A stretch of DNA of 13,003 nt from Clostridia bacterium (GCA_025997155.1 BNUF01000064.1:1-13003); one strand, 5' to 3'. Shown: positions 1 through 7,005, counted from the first letter of the stretch. Notes: generated by a model not told the origin, from the sequence alone. A program made the numbers and translations.

Positions 1-35
1 ATTGAGGTTATACTTTGTGAAAACGAGGTGTCGGA

Positions 36-149
36 TTGAAAAAACTTCTTTTCTTGCTGTTTACTTTGTGCATCGGAGTGAACGCTGTTTTTGCGGAGAC
101 GATTTCTCCCGAGGACAAGATACGGAAGGACAACCTTCGGTATTATTGA
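36..149 (+). pseudogene. Truncated exported protein, signal peptide only
   Basis: A TTG start preceded by GAGGTG opens a 37-residue frame. It begins LKKLLFLLFTLCIGVNAVFA and continues ETISPEDKIRKDN, so it has a lysine-rich N-tip, a hydrophobic core and an AxA-type signal peptidase I site (after VFA). After about 30 residues the reading runs into sequence that encodes an IS5-type transposase in another frame, and a TGA stops it. I read it as the 5' remnant of a secreted-protein gene cut off by the insertion-sequence fragment. What the full protein did cannot be told. The TTG start is inferred only from the ribosome binding site and the quality of the signal peptide. Confidence 0.45.
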
Positions 150-309
150 CGCACAGAGTGTTCAAAACGCTGATACTGCCAGTGAAAAAGGTTATGACGC
201 GGGCAAAAAAGTATCTGGAATTAAACGTCGCATTGTCGTTGACACTCAAGGTTTGCCGCCTGATGTTATCGTAACAACGGCAGACGTTACAGACAGGGAC
301 GGCGCGACC
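128..309 (+). mobile_element. IS5-family transposase fragment
   Basis: The frame encodes GIIDAQSVQNADTA, then EKGYDAGKKVSGIKRRIVVD and VTTADVTDRDGA. This is the conserved central block of IS5-family DDE transposases; the aspartate in GIID is the first catalytic Asp and the DRDGA region is the usual end of this block. The N-terminal domain, the later D and E residues and both terminal inverted repeats are absent, so it is an inactive remnant of about 60 codons. On its left it is joined to an exported-protein gene and on its right to the 3' end of a minus-strand ATPase gene; both joints are abrupt. Confidence 0.85.
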
Positions 310-1393
310 AAGAGAAAACTTTCGTCAGATACATAACGTCCAAAACCTTGGCGGCTTCACACCCTTTTGTCTGGATAAACGCAATAAGGTTTCGTTCCTC
401 AAGCTCTGGAATGTCGAACATATAAAACACATCGTCGGCATCGCCTTCAATCTGTTTGGAATATTTCGTTAAGCCAAACGCGTCCTCCCTACTCGCAATC
501 TTCTTGGCATCGGGAAACGGGTGCGACAGCAAACATATGCTCGTCTTAAACGTATTCTTAAATTTCTTAATCCCTCGCGACATATCGTCCAAAATCGGCG
601 TGGTTTTATCGCCGCCCCCGCTCACTCCGCCCAACGACAAACTATGGTCTATCACGCAATAGTCAAACGGAAAGTCGCTATAAATTCGGGCTAAATCGTC
701 TCTAATCGTCAAGGCGTTCAGTCGGGAGATATACAAAAACCGCCCGCTCTCGCCAATATCGTCAATCGCCAGGCGACATCTTGTTCCGTCACGCCGCCGA
801 CTTCCTCTTGGTCGACAATCTGTTTGTAACTTGCGAAGAACCCGTACTTCTTATAAATATACACGGGCAACACATACTCACAAGCCAGTTCACGGCAATT
901 GTTGTCTTCCCCAAATTCGGCTTTCCTTCACAAGGCTCGCTGCCTCCTGCACATTCTGTTCAATCAGAAAATCCGATGTTTTGCCTTCCTCCGCCATCAT
1001 CACCGCGAAACCTTGCCCGTCTTTCTGAATCACTTCATACAAGTTCGCGTTCAAAATGGTATCAAAAACGTCCCTCAAAAACACAGGCTTACTCTTCGTC
1101 AGAAACGAAACTTGCTCCAACTTCTCCGCAACGCTGAAAAACAGAAAATACTCGGCTTCCATTTCCTGTGTGCGTATCATCCTTGTCACGATATCCAACA
1201 ATATATGAAAACTGCCGCTGTCCCCGCGTTCATGAGGCAACAACGCCGACGCGAACTTCGTCAAATCAGCGCAAAGTTCGGGGTGTGAACTTAGGTCGTA
1301 ATCTAAACACAAAATACCCCCTTTCGTTCTCATAATACTATGTATTTTCGGCAAATTCACGAGGGATGCTTCAGTCACATTAAAACGCAACAA
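306..1393 (-). pseudogene. Frameshifted DnaB/RecA-type ATPase (helicase-like)
   Basis: Three minus-strand frames together give one RecA-fold ATPase. The first (from 1393) carries an N-terminal region without a motif I recognise. Near 905-930 a second frame reads GKPNLGKTTIAVNW, a Walker A loop. A third frame then gives CEYVLPVYIYKKYGF. From about 780 down to 306 the frame has FDYCVIDH (Walker B), ICLLSHP (the motif corresponding to the SF4 sensor strand), and DADDVFYMFD followed by IAFIQTKG, the typical DnaB/SF4 order. At least two indels, around 890-935 and near 780, break it, and the 3' end is cut by the IS5 fragment. It resembles phage or plasmid replicative helicase ATPase domains. The start at 1393 (TTG, no clear ribosome binding site) is weak; the real 5' end may be lost. 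Confidence 0.7.
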
Positions 1394-1395
1394 AA

Positions 1396-1433
1396 AAGAG
1401 GCATGAGCCTCGTACTCGCTATGCCTCTTTTAC
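1396..1433 (-). terminator. Intrinsic terminator after the SDR remnant
   Basis: AAAGAGGCAT and ATGCCTCTTT form a perfect stem around a short loop. On the minus strand the stem runs into a T-tract (CTCTTTTTTG), so it most likely ends transcription of the SDR gene remnant at 1463. The tract on the plus side is shorter (TTTTA). Confidence 0.75.
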
Positions 1434-1462
1434 CGAAGTATTGATTAGCCAAATTTCATACG

Positions 1463-1771
1463 TTACTGAAACAACGTTCCCTGTTCAAGTTCTTCAAGTA
1501 AAGATAAATGTGTCGGTTGCCAACCTAAAAGTTCACGCGTCTTTTCGCTTGACCGTGGTATATCCGCCGAGGCGATTGCGCCGAGGAATCCGAAATGCGC
1601 CGAGGCTTCTTCGGGGGAAATACTATTGACAGGCAAGTTAAGTTTTTTGCCGATAATCTCCGCGATATCCCTAAGCGGTATGCCCTCATCCGCTACCCCG
1701 TCAAGATACGCGCCCGCGGGAGCGGATTCAAGAGCCAACCGAAAGAGCCTTGCCGCGTCAAGTCAATAGAC
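1463..1771 (-). pseudogene. 3' remnant of SDR-family NAD-dependent epimerase/dehydratase
   Basis: The frame reads LDAARLFRLALESAPAGAYL, then VADEGIPLRDIAEIIGKKLN, SISPEEASAHFGFLGA, SSEKTRELLGWQPTH and LLEELEQG. This is the C-terminal third of extended SDR oxidoreductases of the type often annotated NAD-dependent epimerase/dehydratase. The Rossmann fold with its glycine motif and the YxxxK catalytic pair are missing, so the remnant cannot be active. In-frame similarity appears to continue a few codons upstream, where a TGA (1763-1765) stands where family members tend to have Arg (CGA to TGA would be one transition). Upstream of that the sequence becomes the end of the serine recombinase gene. 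The missing 5' part is presumably on the far side of the integrated element, outside this window. Confidence 0.8.
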
Positions 1772-1786
1772 CATACTTTAAGGTAC
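1766..1786. other. Probable attachment-site junction of the serine-recombinase element
   Basis: Homology to the SDR gene stops here, and the stop codon of the large serine recombinase lies immediately beyond (1786). Large serine integrases are commonly encoded right next to one end of the element they integrate, so this joint is the expected place for an attL or attR core. The exact core cannot be fixed without the other junction. Confidence 0.5.
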
Positions 1787-3415
1787 TAAATTTTACCTAT
1801 GAACTTATAGTGAATCGTTATATCTTGGTGAGTTTCGCCGTCTATGTCTTTGTACTTTTCGCTTACGGTTATTTTGGTTATCAGCCGATTTAAGATTTCC
1901 GCGGTTAGTGTTGTCAGGTGCGTATATTTTTTTATTTCGGAGATAAAGAGTTCGGCGTTTAGTCGTTTGTCGGATTCGGCGTTTAGGATTTTGGTGATTT
2001 CGGATATACGCACGGTTAGCGCGGACTGTTCGGATTCGTATTTGTCGGATAATTTTTTGTAGTTATAGTCATTCACCTTGCCGCTGGCGTTATCTTCGTA
2101 TAATTTAGCGAAAAGCGCGTCCAGCACCCCTAGCCGCGAATTATGCTGTTTCAGTTCTTTTTTCAGGGCGTTAAACTCTTTATTGCGGATTTCGGAGGTT
2201 TTTGCTATAATATCATTGATGTAGTTATCATTGTAGGCGCATTCGGCTTGTTTATTGATATCCGCGAGTACGGTATTATAAACGTCGAACGCGTCCATCG
2301 AGTGACCCGTGCATCCAGAGGTTTCTTTGCCGAAGGTCGCGTAATTATTGCAGGTATACGCCATATTCTGTATCGGCTCGGGTTTCTTGGTTCTGTTCGT
2401 GTGTCTTGCGGACATTGCGTACCCGCAATCGGCGCGTTTGATGATTCCCGCGAAGATATTGTCGTACCCGCTTTTTCCTGTTCTTCGGCGGCTTGTGATT
2501 AAGTTTTGCACGAGTTCAAATTCCTCGGGCGGAATGATTGGCTCGTGCGTATTCTTTATCACAATCCAGTCCTCGGGCAGTTTCGACTTTCTATGTGTGC
2601 TTTTGAAGGACGTTTTAACGCGTTTGTAGCCCGCTAGATGCCCCGCGTAAACAAGGATTACGCAATATACCCCTCACGCTGTTATTGCTCCATTTTGTGC
2701 GGTTCTCGGCGTTGTCGTCGTCAAAAAACAGTTCATACGTCGCCATTCCCGCAAAAGTTACCGTGCCAGGGCGCGGTATTTTGTCCTTAGTCATAATCTG
2801 ACGAATCCGCCCTATCCCGTAACCGTCTTTGGCGAGCGCGAAGATTCGGCGTACAATCGGCGCGTGTCTCTCATCGATGAGCAGTTGATTTTTGTTGTCG
2901 GGGTTTTTCATATACCCGAGGGGTGCGGTCGTCCCCATAAAAAGCCCCTGATTCAGCCGCGTTCTCCTAGCGCTTGAAATCTTTTTCGATATGTCGCGGC
3001 TATACATTTCATTCAGTATCGACTTGAACGGAGCTATATCAAGCCCTATATTATTTTCCGTATCGATACTGTCGTTGATTGAGATATACCGAATTCCCAT
3101 TTGCGGGAAAAGCATTTCTATATACATATCAGTCTCAATATGGTTTCGCGAAAGCCTTGACAGGTCTTTCGTCACTATAACGCTGAATTTACCGCTTTTG
3201 GCGTCGGCTATCATCGCCTTGAAGTCGGGACGTTCCGAGTTCAGCCCGCTGAACCCGTCGTCGCAATAAATCCTGTATAAGTCAAAGCCTTGCGCCACCA
3301 CGTACTTTGATAACATTTCTTTCTGCGTCTGTATGCTCGAACTGTCCGACGTTTTGCCGTCGTCTTTTGAATAACGGCAGTAAACAGCCGCGAGCGGCGT
3401 TCCGCTTGCTTTCAT
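1786..3415 (-). pseudogene. Large serine recombinase, one frameshift
   Basis: Two frames join into a recombinase of about 542 residues, normal for the family. The resolvase domain has AAVYCRYSKDD with probable catalytic Ser16, then IYCDDGFSGLN and the hallmark TKDLSRLSRN. The recombinase domain contains APLGYM and RRIFALAKDGYGIGRIRQIM. The zinc-ribbon and coiled-coil region follows (CGYAM, YTCNNY, CTGHSM, then a helix-rich tail). The frame breaks at about 2650 inside AATCCTTGTTTACGC; removing one T restores NPVYAGHLAGYKRV. The usual KCADCG zinc motif reads KRADCG, so the first zinc-ligand Cys is Arg (TGC to CGC). The start is an ATG behind TAAGGAGGG. It would catalyse integration and excision of the element at the SDR gene. 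The single indel could be decay or a sequencing error. Confidence 0.9.
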
Positions 3416-3432
3416 AATACCCTCCTTAAATA

Positions 3433-3475
3433 GCGAAGCGGCACATATTCTCCCGAATAGTGTACCGCTTTTCGC
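3433..3475 (-). promoter_or_regulatory. Leader hairpin upstream of the serine recombinase
   Basis: GCGAAGCGG and CCGCTTTTCGC pair with a small bulge, and the inner arms ATATTC/GAATAG extend the stem around a TCCC loop. It lies 18 bases ahead of the recombinase start, just before its ribosome binding site. It may act as an attenuator or weak terminator between the small gene at 3489-3635 and the recombinase. No long T-tract follows it on the minus strand. Confidence 0.4.
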
Positions 3476-3488
3476 CTATAAAATCAAA

Positions 3489-3635
3489 TTAAGTATTAGG
3501 ATTAGGTTTTGCGTAAAGAACCTGTTCGATTTTTTTCATAATTATCGGGAAAAAGGCTTCCTCCAGCGTCATCTCTTCGCTGTACACGCGTTTAGTCACT
3601 ATCACAACGTTTTCTTTATCCATATACGCGTCCAT
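3489..3635 (-). CDS. 48-residue protein of unknown function
   Basis: It starts at an ATG preceded by AGGGGG with a good spacing. The peptide begins MDAYMDKENVVIVTKRVYSE, continues EMTLEEAFFPIIMKKIEQVL and ends YAKPNPNT. It is soluble in composition, has no Cys, and shows one likely amphipathic helix (EEAFFPIIMKKIEQVL). It is the gene just upstream of the serine recombinase in the same direction. Short proteins in this position are common in Clostridia-type recombinase elements, where they may assist excision or regulate the recombinase. I do not recognise a family, and that role is only positional inference. Confidence 0.6.
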   Translation of the reverse strand: MDAYMDKENVVIVTKRVYSEEMTLEEAFFPIIMKKIEQVLYAKPNPNT

Positions 3636-3659
3636 ACACGCCCCCTAACAATATTCAGC

Positions 3660-3687
3660 TTGCGTTTTTTCGAGAATATGTTATAAT
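3660..3687 (+). promoter_or_regulatory. Promoter of an orphan small RNA
   Basis: TTGCGT, a 16-base spacer and TATAAT are followed by AATTATGT. The 14 bases TATAATAATTATGT are the same as in the antitoxin-RNA promoter at 9404-9417. It points away from the minus-strand gene at 3489-3635. Confidence 0.65.
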
Positions 3688-3693
3688 AATTAT

Positions 3694-3758
3694 GTCGATA
3701 ATGCTCACACAATTATTTTGTTCCCGCTCATACCGCCCTTTGAGCGGGACGCTTTTTT
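3694..3758 (+). ncRNA. Candidate small RNA with its own terminator
   Basis: From the expected start about seven bases after TATAAT, the transcript would run about 65 bases to a perfect stem, TCCCGCTCA (3722-3730) with TGAGCGGGA (3741-3749), and a six-T tract. There is no ribosome binding site and no open frame of any length, so it is most likely noncoding. It lies antisense to the stretch between two minus-strand genes (3489-3635 and 3844-4005) and could interfere with read-through transcription into the recombinase. No toxin-like frame faces it, unlike the two RNAs near 9.4 and 11.1 kb. Confidence 0.6.
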
Positions 3759-3779
3759 ATATAAATAACCCTCGTTTTG

Positions 3780-3800
3780 CCCCGAAAACAGGGGTTTTTT
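3780..3800 (+). terminator. Second plus-strand terminator behind the small RNA
   Basis: CCCC-GAAAACA-GGGG followed by six T. It is a short intrinsic terminator and backs up the one that ends the small RNA. Confidence 0.6.
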
Positions 3801-3843
3801 GCGTGTTTTTACGCGTTTTTGCGGTTGTTTCGGCGGGGGTTCA

Positions 3844-4005
3844 TTAGGTTTTACGCTTATTGTCGATTAGTTCGTTAAGCAAATACGAAAGTATCATGTT
3901 CTGACTAGTCGCCTTTTTTTGGGCTTCCTTGTCAATCCAGTCGGCTGACTCTTTTGTAAGCCTGATATGAAACTGAATCCGTCCGTCATTCTCGATTTTT
4001 TTCAT
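3844..4005 (-). CDS. Ribbon-helix-helix-like small protein (Arc/CopG type)
   Basis: A 53-residue protein starts at an ATG behind AGGAAGG: MKKIENDGRIQFHIRLTKES, then ADWIDKEAQKKATSQNMILS and YLLNELIDNKRKT. The pattern of a short alternating strand (RIQFHIRL) followed by two helices (ESADWIDKEAQKKA and SQNMILSYLLNELI) is that of ribbon-helix-helix DNA-binding proteins. It is a paralogue of the protein at 4300-4464 (shared RxQFxxR, then xxWIxKxAxxKxxxxxxI). It likely represses a mobile-element promoter, perhaps its own. The fold is inferred from pattern only. Confidence 0.65.
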   Translation of the reverse strand: MKKIENDGRIQFHIRLTKESADWIDKEAQKKATSQNMILSYLLNELIDNKRKT

Positions 4006-4085
4006 AATAAATCAATCCTTCCTAAATTTTGTTTTAATCATAATTATTACCAACAACTATGAACTCAAAGGAAGGAGATTTTATT

Positions 4086-4229
4086 ATGGCAAGTAACGGA
4101 ACATTTGCATTTTTGGATGCTTACAGAAATACAATGCTTTCCAAAAACTACGAAACTCTGGAGAATCCCCAAGTTTACAAAACCGCGGTGCAGATTCCCC
4201 AAACATACAAAACCACGGTACAGACTTAA
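4086..4229 (+). CDS. 47-residue protein with a repeated tail, unknown function
   Basis: An ATG behind GGAAGGAG opens a 47-residue frame: MASNGTFAFLDAYRNTMLSK, then NYETLENPQVYKTAVQIPQT and YKTTVQT. The tail is a tandem repeat, PQVYKTAVQI/PQTYKTTVQT. A strong terminator follows 35 bases after the stop, so this is a well-delimited single-gene transcript between minus-strand genes. No signal peptide, membrane segment or known motif is visible, and I do not recognise the family. The strong ribosome binding site and terminator argue that it is real. Confidence 0.6.
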   Translation: MASNGTFAFLDAYRNTMLSKNYETLENPQVYKTAVQIPQTYKTTVQT

Positions 4230-4263
4230 AGTAACACCACGAAATAAAACTTTTCAAACCGTC

Positions 4264-4291
4264 CCGCCTAATTCCAGTTAGGCGGTTTTTT
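4264..4291 (+). terminator. Intrinsic terminator after the 47-residue gene
   Basis: CCGCCTAA-TTCCAG-TTAGGCGG followed by six T. The right arm of the stem is the first part of a 37-base direct repeat. Confidence 0.85.
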
Positions 4292-4314
4292 GTGCGGTTT
4301 TATTTGTTTACGTC
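4278..4314. repeat. 37-base direct repeat, copy 1
   Basis: The stretch beginning TTAGGCGGTTTTTTGTGCGG and ending TTTGTTTACGTC recurs exactly at 4477-4513, 199 bases away. Read on the minus strand, each copy encodes the last residues PDVNK or DVNK of a different protein, so two unrelated genes share the same 3' end. Confidence 0.9.
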
Positions 4315-4464
4315 TGGTTGTTCGTCTTTTTTCATTGCTTCGTCAAGCGCGAGCAGAACTATCGTGCTTCGGGCAACTCCCTTTTCCGATGCTTTTTTAG
4401 TAATCCAGTTACCTAACTTTTCCGTTGGTCTAAAATTAAATTGCTGGCGTTCGCCGTTCTCCAT
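4300..4464 (-). CDS. Ribbon-helix-helix-like small protein, second paralogue
   Basis: 54 residues: MENGERQQFNFRPTEKLGNW, ITKKASEKGVARSTIVLLAL, DEAMKKDEQPDVNK. The start at 4464 is preferred over the ATG at 4473 because AAGGA lies about nine bases before it. It has the same strand-helix-helix pattern as 3844-4005 (QFNFR then NWITKKASEKG), consistent with an Arc/CopG-type DNA-binding protein. It sits 34 bases downstream of the Xre gene on the same strand, so the two are probably cotranscribed. Its last codons lie inside the 37-base repeat. Confidence 0.65.
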   Translation of the reverse strand: MENGERQQFNFRPTEKLGNWITKKASEKGVARSTIVLLALDEAMKKDEQPDVNK

Positions 4465-4476
4465 TAATACCATTCC

Positions 4477-4513
4477 TTAGGCGGTTTTTTGTGCGGTTTT
4501 ATTTGTTTACGTC
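4477..4513. repeat. 37-base direct repeat, copy 2
   Basis: Exact second copy of 4278-4314. It covers the stop codon and last codons (DVNK) of the Xre gene and the spacer to the next gene. The arrangement suggests that the Xre-RHH gene pair arose by a duplication that reused the same gene end. Confidence 0.9.
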
Positions 4514-4711
4514 GGGGTTGTCGGTGCGTCCGACGAGGTAATCTATGGATACGCCGAAGTAGTCCGCGAGGGCGATTGTTTTTGATAAAGGCAAATCTAC
4601 TTGTCCGTATTCTATTTTTTGATAATGTCTTTCGCCCACGTCTAAAAACTCGCTCAATTTCGCTTGTGTGCAACCTTTAGATTTTCGTAATCCTTTCAAA
4701 TTCTCCAACAT
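4499..4711 (-). CDS. Xre-family HTH repressor
   Basis: 70 residues: MLENLKGLRKSKGCTQAKLS, then EFLDVGERHYQKIEYGQVDL and KTIALADYFGVSIDYLVGRT. This is a complete HTH_3/Xre domain with the recognition-helix area VGERHYQKIEYG and the typical end YFGVSIDYLVGRTDNP. The start at 4711 follows TAGGAGGAATGACT; the longer frame from 4741 lacks such a site. It is divergent from the AntA-type gene at 4816, with the regulatory region between, and cotranscribed with the RHH-like gene at 4300. The classical reading is a phage-type repressor whose action is opposed by the antirepressor next door. Confidence 0.85.
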   Translation of the reverse strand: MLENLKGLRKSKGCTQAKLSEFLDVGERHYQKIEYGQVDLPLSKTIALADYFGVSIDYLVGRTDNPDVNK

Positions 4712-4734
4712 AGTCATTCCTCCTAAAAAATATC

Positions 4735-4764
4735 TTGACACGCCTTATAATAATGTGTTAATAT
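4735..4764 (+). promoter_or_regulatory. Promoter of the antirepressor gene
   Basis: TTGACA (4735-4740), then TTAATA after 17 or TAATAT after 18 bases. ACACGCC occurs twice (4738 and about 4773), and CGCC-ATTTAAG-GGCG forms a small dyad downstream; both are candidate operator pieces for the divergent Xre protein. Confidence 0.65.
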
Positions 4765-4815
4765 GGATATAAACACGCCATTTAAGGGCGATATATTAAG
4801 AAAGGATTGATTACT

Positions 4816-5637
4816 ATGTCTAAAAAAACCAAGAAAGTATCCACAGCGTTATCCACAGCGATTGAGAAAACTCTCAAAATTGAGGATAACCGCATTTCCG
4901 CGAAAGTTCTTTACGAGTTTTTGGAACTTAACGTCGCCGTTTATTCCCGCTGGTGCAAAACTCAAATTCTCGAAAACGCGTTTGCCGAGGAAAGTGTAGA
5001 TTTTATACCGCTTCAACCGCTCAACACAAAGGTTGAACGGACGGAAGACGGGCGTTTCACGGCAAACCAATCCACCGACTACCTGCTCTCAATCCCGTTC
5101 GCGAAGAAACTCTGCATGTTGTCGAAATCCGACAAGGGCGAACAGGCGCGAAATTACTTTATCGAGCGGGAGAAAGCGGCGTACCATGCCGAGACGGCTC
5201 TGGAACACGCGATACTCCTCAACTATGATGACGACTCCGCCGACTCCGCCGCCGCGGACATTAGCTCCTCCAGCGAGTTTCAACTCCCGCCGCCCGTCCG
5301 CTACGTCTCCGACCCCGCCGACCGTGCCGACTCTGACGAACCCTCCGACCCCGAAACTTCGCCCGAGCGAACAACCTGCGAACGCACCGTGTACACCTGC
5401 CCTCTGCAAGACCTGCTGGGACTCAAAACCCTCCCGAACAGCGTACAGGTAACCGCGAAAGAAGCTTTGAAGAAACTTGAGCGTATCAAGGTGTCGTTAC
5501 AGCTCGTGAAGTCAACCGTTGATTTTGAAACCGCGAAAGCCCCCGAAGCGACTAACTATTTTCAATCCGAGTGGCTGAAGAACATTTACAACGACCACCT
5601 CGAACTCGAACGTATCCTCAAAAAAATCAAAGCTTAA
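4816..5637 (+). CDS. AntA/AntB-family phage antirepressor
   Basis: About 273 residues from an ATG with AAAGGA nine bases upstream (a TTG three codons earlier is less likely). The N-terminal 120 residues follow the AntA pattern: ISAKVLYEFLELNVAVYSRW, then FAEESVDFIPLQ, DYLLSIPFAKKLCMLSKSDK and GEQARNYFIEREKAA. A linker rich in Asp, Ser, Pro and Ala follows (residues about 135-190), then a mostly helical C-terminal domain (LKKLERIKVSLQLVK and LELERILKKIKA) of a type I cannot place. Antirepressors of this family bind and inactivate phage repressors; the divergent Xre protein or the CI-like repressor at 7198 are natural targets, by inference. The linker region is markedly richer in C and G than its surroundings. 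A terminator follows. Confidence 0.85.
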   Translation: MSKKTKKVSTALSTAIEKTLKIEDNRISAKVLYEFLELNVAVYSRWCKTQILENAFAEESVDFIPLQPLNTKVERTEDGRFTANQSTDYLLSIPFAKKLCMLSKSDKGEQARNYFIEREKAAYHAETALEHAILLNYDDDSADSAAADISSSSEFQLPPPVRYVSDPADRADSDEPSDPETSPERTTCERTVYTCPLQDLLGLKTLPNSVQVTAKEALKKLERIKVSLQLVKSTVDFETAKAPEATNYFQSEWLKNIYNDHLELERILKKIKA

Positions 5638-5673
5638 GCGAAAAAGCACAGCATATGAGAATATGTGAGAGCC

Positions 5674-5714
5674 AGTCCCGCCGCGCCGCCACGTGAGCGG
5701 GACTTTTGCTTTTA
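5674..5714 (+). terminator. Terminator of the antirepressor gene
   Basis: AGTCCCGC (5674-5681) pairs with GCGGGACT (5697-5704), followed by TTTGCTTTT. Confidence 0.8.
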
Positions 5715-5777
5715 TTCTTGAGGACACGTTCCAATCCGAGGTGATGCGCGTCTTTGTCTATTTTACCACACCGAACG

Positions 5778-6629
5778 TCACCAGGTCACCACTTTGTTGA
5801 CGATTCCGAGTTGTTCCTCGGCGGAGCGTCTGGTGTATATCCTTGTCGTTTCGATGTTCGAGTGTCCCATCAGGTCGGAGAGGAGCGAGATGTCGGGGTA
5901 ATTGATTATAAAGTTTTTCCCGAAAAAGTGGCGGAAGGCGTGCGGGTGCATTACCCTTTTGTCGATGTCGTACCGCCGCCCGACGACCTGCAACCGCTCA
6001 TAAATCGCCCTTGTGGTGATATGCCCGCCGTTTTTGCCGGCGGCCGCTCCGGCGAAGAGATAGCCCTTGTCGCGTTTCTGCTCCCAAAGCCATTTAAGCA
6101 GCGCGTATTTCAGGGCTTTTGGTATATATATGTTCCGCATTTTGTTGCCCTTGCCGTATACCTCGAAAATCCCCGACTGCACGTGCTCGACCTTGAGGCG
6201 GACAATCTCGCTGACCCGCGCCCCTGTCGCCCCCAAAAGCCAAATCGTGAAGTATCCGTCCATATCGCCGTCTTCAAGAAGGCTGTTTTTCAAAAACATA
6301 TAATCCGCCGTACTTATGACGTTTTGCAAAAAGGACTTGCCCTGGATACTCACGCCCGAAAGTTTCATATAATCTCGGTTCGTGAACTTGAGATACTGGT
6401 TAACCGCCGCGATTCGGAGGTTGACGGTTCGCGGCGAACGCCGTTCCATTAAATCCAGCTTGAATAGTTTGAGGTTACGCTCGTTAATCTCGTCGTATTG
6501 GCTGAAAAAGTTCCACATAGTGAACATATAGGATTCTACCGTGTTCTCTTCGCGCCTTTCCCTAATGAGGTACGTCCGAAATCCTTTAAGTTCGTGAAAA
6601 TACTCCGTTTGCGTCTTTCTTTCGCTCAT
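5778..6629 (-). CDS. Tyrosine recombinase/integrase
   Basis: 283 residues with a SAM-like core-binding domain (about 10-90) and a complete catalytic domain. Catalytic residues visible are Arg138 in GATGARVSE, Lys160/Lys163 in YGKGNKMRNI, His230 and Arg233 in HPHAFRHFF, His256 in LMGHSNIETT and Tyr265 in RIYTRRS. Length and motifs fit XerC/XerD-like phage integrases and it looks intact. It lies 27 bases behind an Xre gene, is probably cotranscribed with it, and would be driven from the operator-bearing promoter at 7068-7096. Since a large serine recombinase already sits at the element boundary, this second recombinase may belong to a nested or fused element, resolve multimers, or act on an internal site. 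Confidence 0.92.
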   Translation of the reverse strand: MSERKTQTEYFHELKGFRTYLIRERREENTVESYMFTMWNFFSQYDEINERNLKLFKLDLMERRSPRTVNLRIAAVNQYLKFTNRDYMKLSGVSIQGKSFLQNVISTADYMFLKNSLLEDGDMDGYFTIWLLGATGARVSEIVRLKVEHVQSGIFEVYGKGNKMRNIYIPKALKYALLKWLWEQKRDKGYLFAGAAAGKNGGHITTRAIYERLQVVGRRYDIDKRVMHPHAFRHFFGKNFIINYPDISLLSDLMGHSNIETTRIYTRRSAEEQLGIVNKVVTW

Positions 6630-6656
6630 AGTTCACCTTTTGGCGGTTATTTTGGG

Positions 6657-6911
6657 CTACGCGCCGATTTCCTCCGAAACTTCAGACGAAACACCTGCAA
6701 GCCAGTCAAGCGATTTGCCAAGAATCCGCCCGGCTTCAACGAGTTTTGCTATATGCATTTCGTGTTTCCCGCGCTCGGCAAGCTCGAGATAATTCTCATT
6801 CACGCCAAGCGCGTCCGCAAGGTCGCCGATTTCCATTCCCTTTTCACGTCGGGCCGCCCTTATGTTCCCGCCTATAATTTCTCTGTACTCTTTGTCGCTT
6901 TTGGTTTCCAT
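6657..6911 (-). CDS. Xre-family HTH regulator upstream of the integrase
   Basis: 84 residues. The HTH is IGGNIRAARREKGMEIGDLA followed by DALGVNENYLELAERGKHEM, then a helix with GRILGKSLDWLAG. AGGGGAG eight bases ahead fixes the start. It precedes the tyrosine recombinase in the same operon, under a promoter with a palindromic operator. It could be an excisionase-like or Cro-like regulator of the integrase, or a repressor that feeds back on the operon; sequence alone does not say which. Confidence 0.85.
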   Translation of the reverse strand: METKSDKEYREIIGGNIRAARREKGMEIGDLADALGVNENYLELAERGKHEMHIAKLVEAGRILGKSLDWLAGVSSEVSEEIGA

Positions 6912-6924
6912 TTCATAAACTCCC

Positions 6925-7005
6925 CTATGATTTAATAAAGAACTCTCCCGCGCTTATTAACGCGCTTATGTTTCTGATAGCGGCTTCTTGTTCGGAAAAG
7001 TTCAT
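6925..7005 (-). CDS. Possible 26-residue leader peptide
   Basis: A short frame, MNFSEQEAAIRNISALISAG then EFFIKS, lies in the roughly 150-base leader between the operator-bearing promoter and the Xre gene. Its stop is 13 bases before the next start. No convincing Shine-Dalgarno precedes it, so it may be chance. Confidence 0.25.
   Translation of the reverse strand: MNFSEQEAAIRNISALISAGEFFIKS

Noticed and set aside
1844..2502. Plus-strand frames across the recombinase gene
   Set aside because: They are antisense to a well-conserved serine recombinase and lack start signals.
3694..3860. A third toxin gene facing the small RNA at 3694
   Set aside because: Minus-strand frames here are 11 codons or fewer and none is hydrophobic with a masked ribosome binding site.
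5033..5452. Long overlapping frames on both strands inside the antirepressor gene
   Set aside because: They are produced by the C/G-rich linker composition; the AntA frame explains the conserved protein motifs and has the ribosome binding site.
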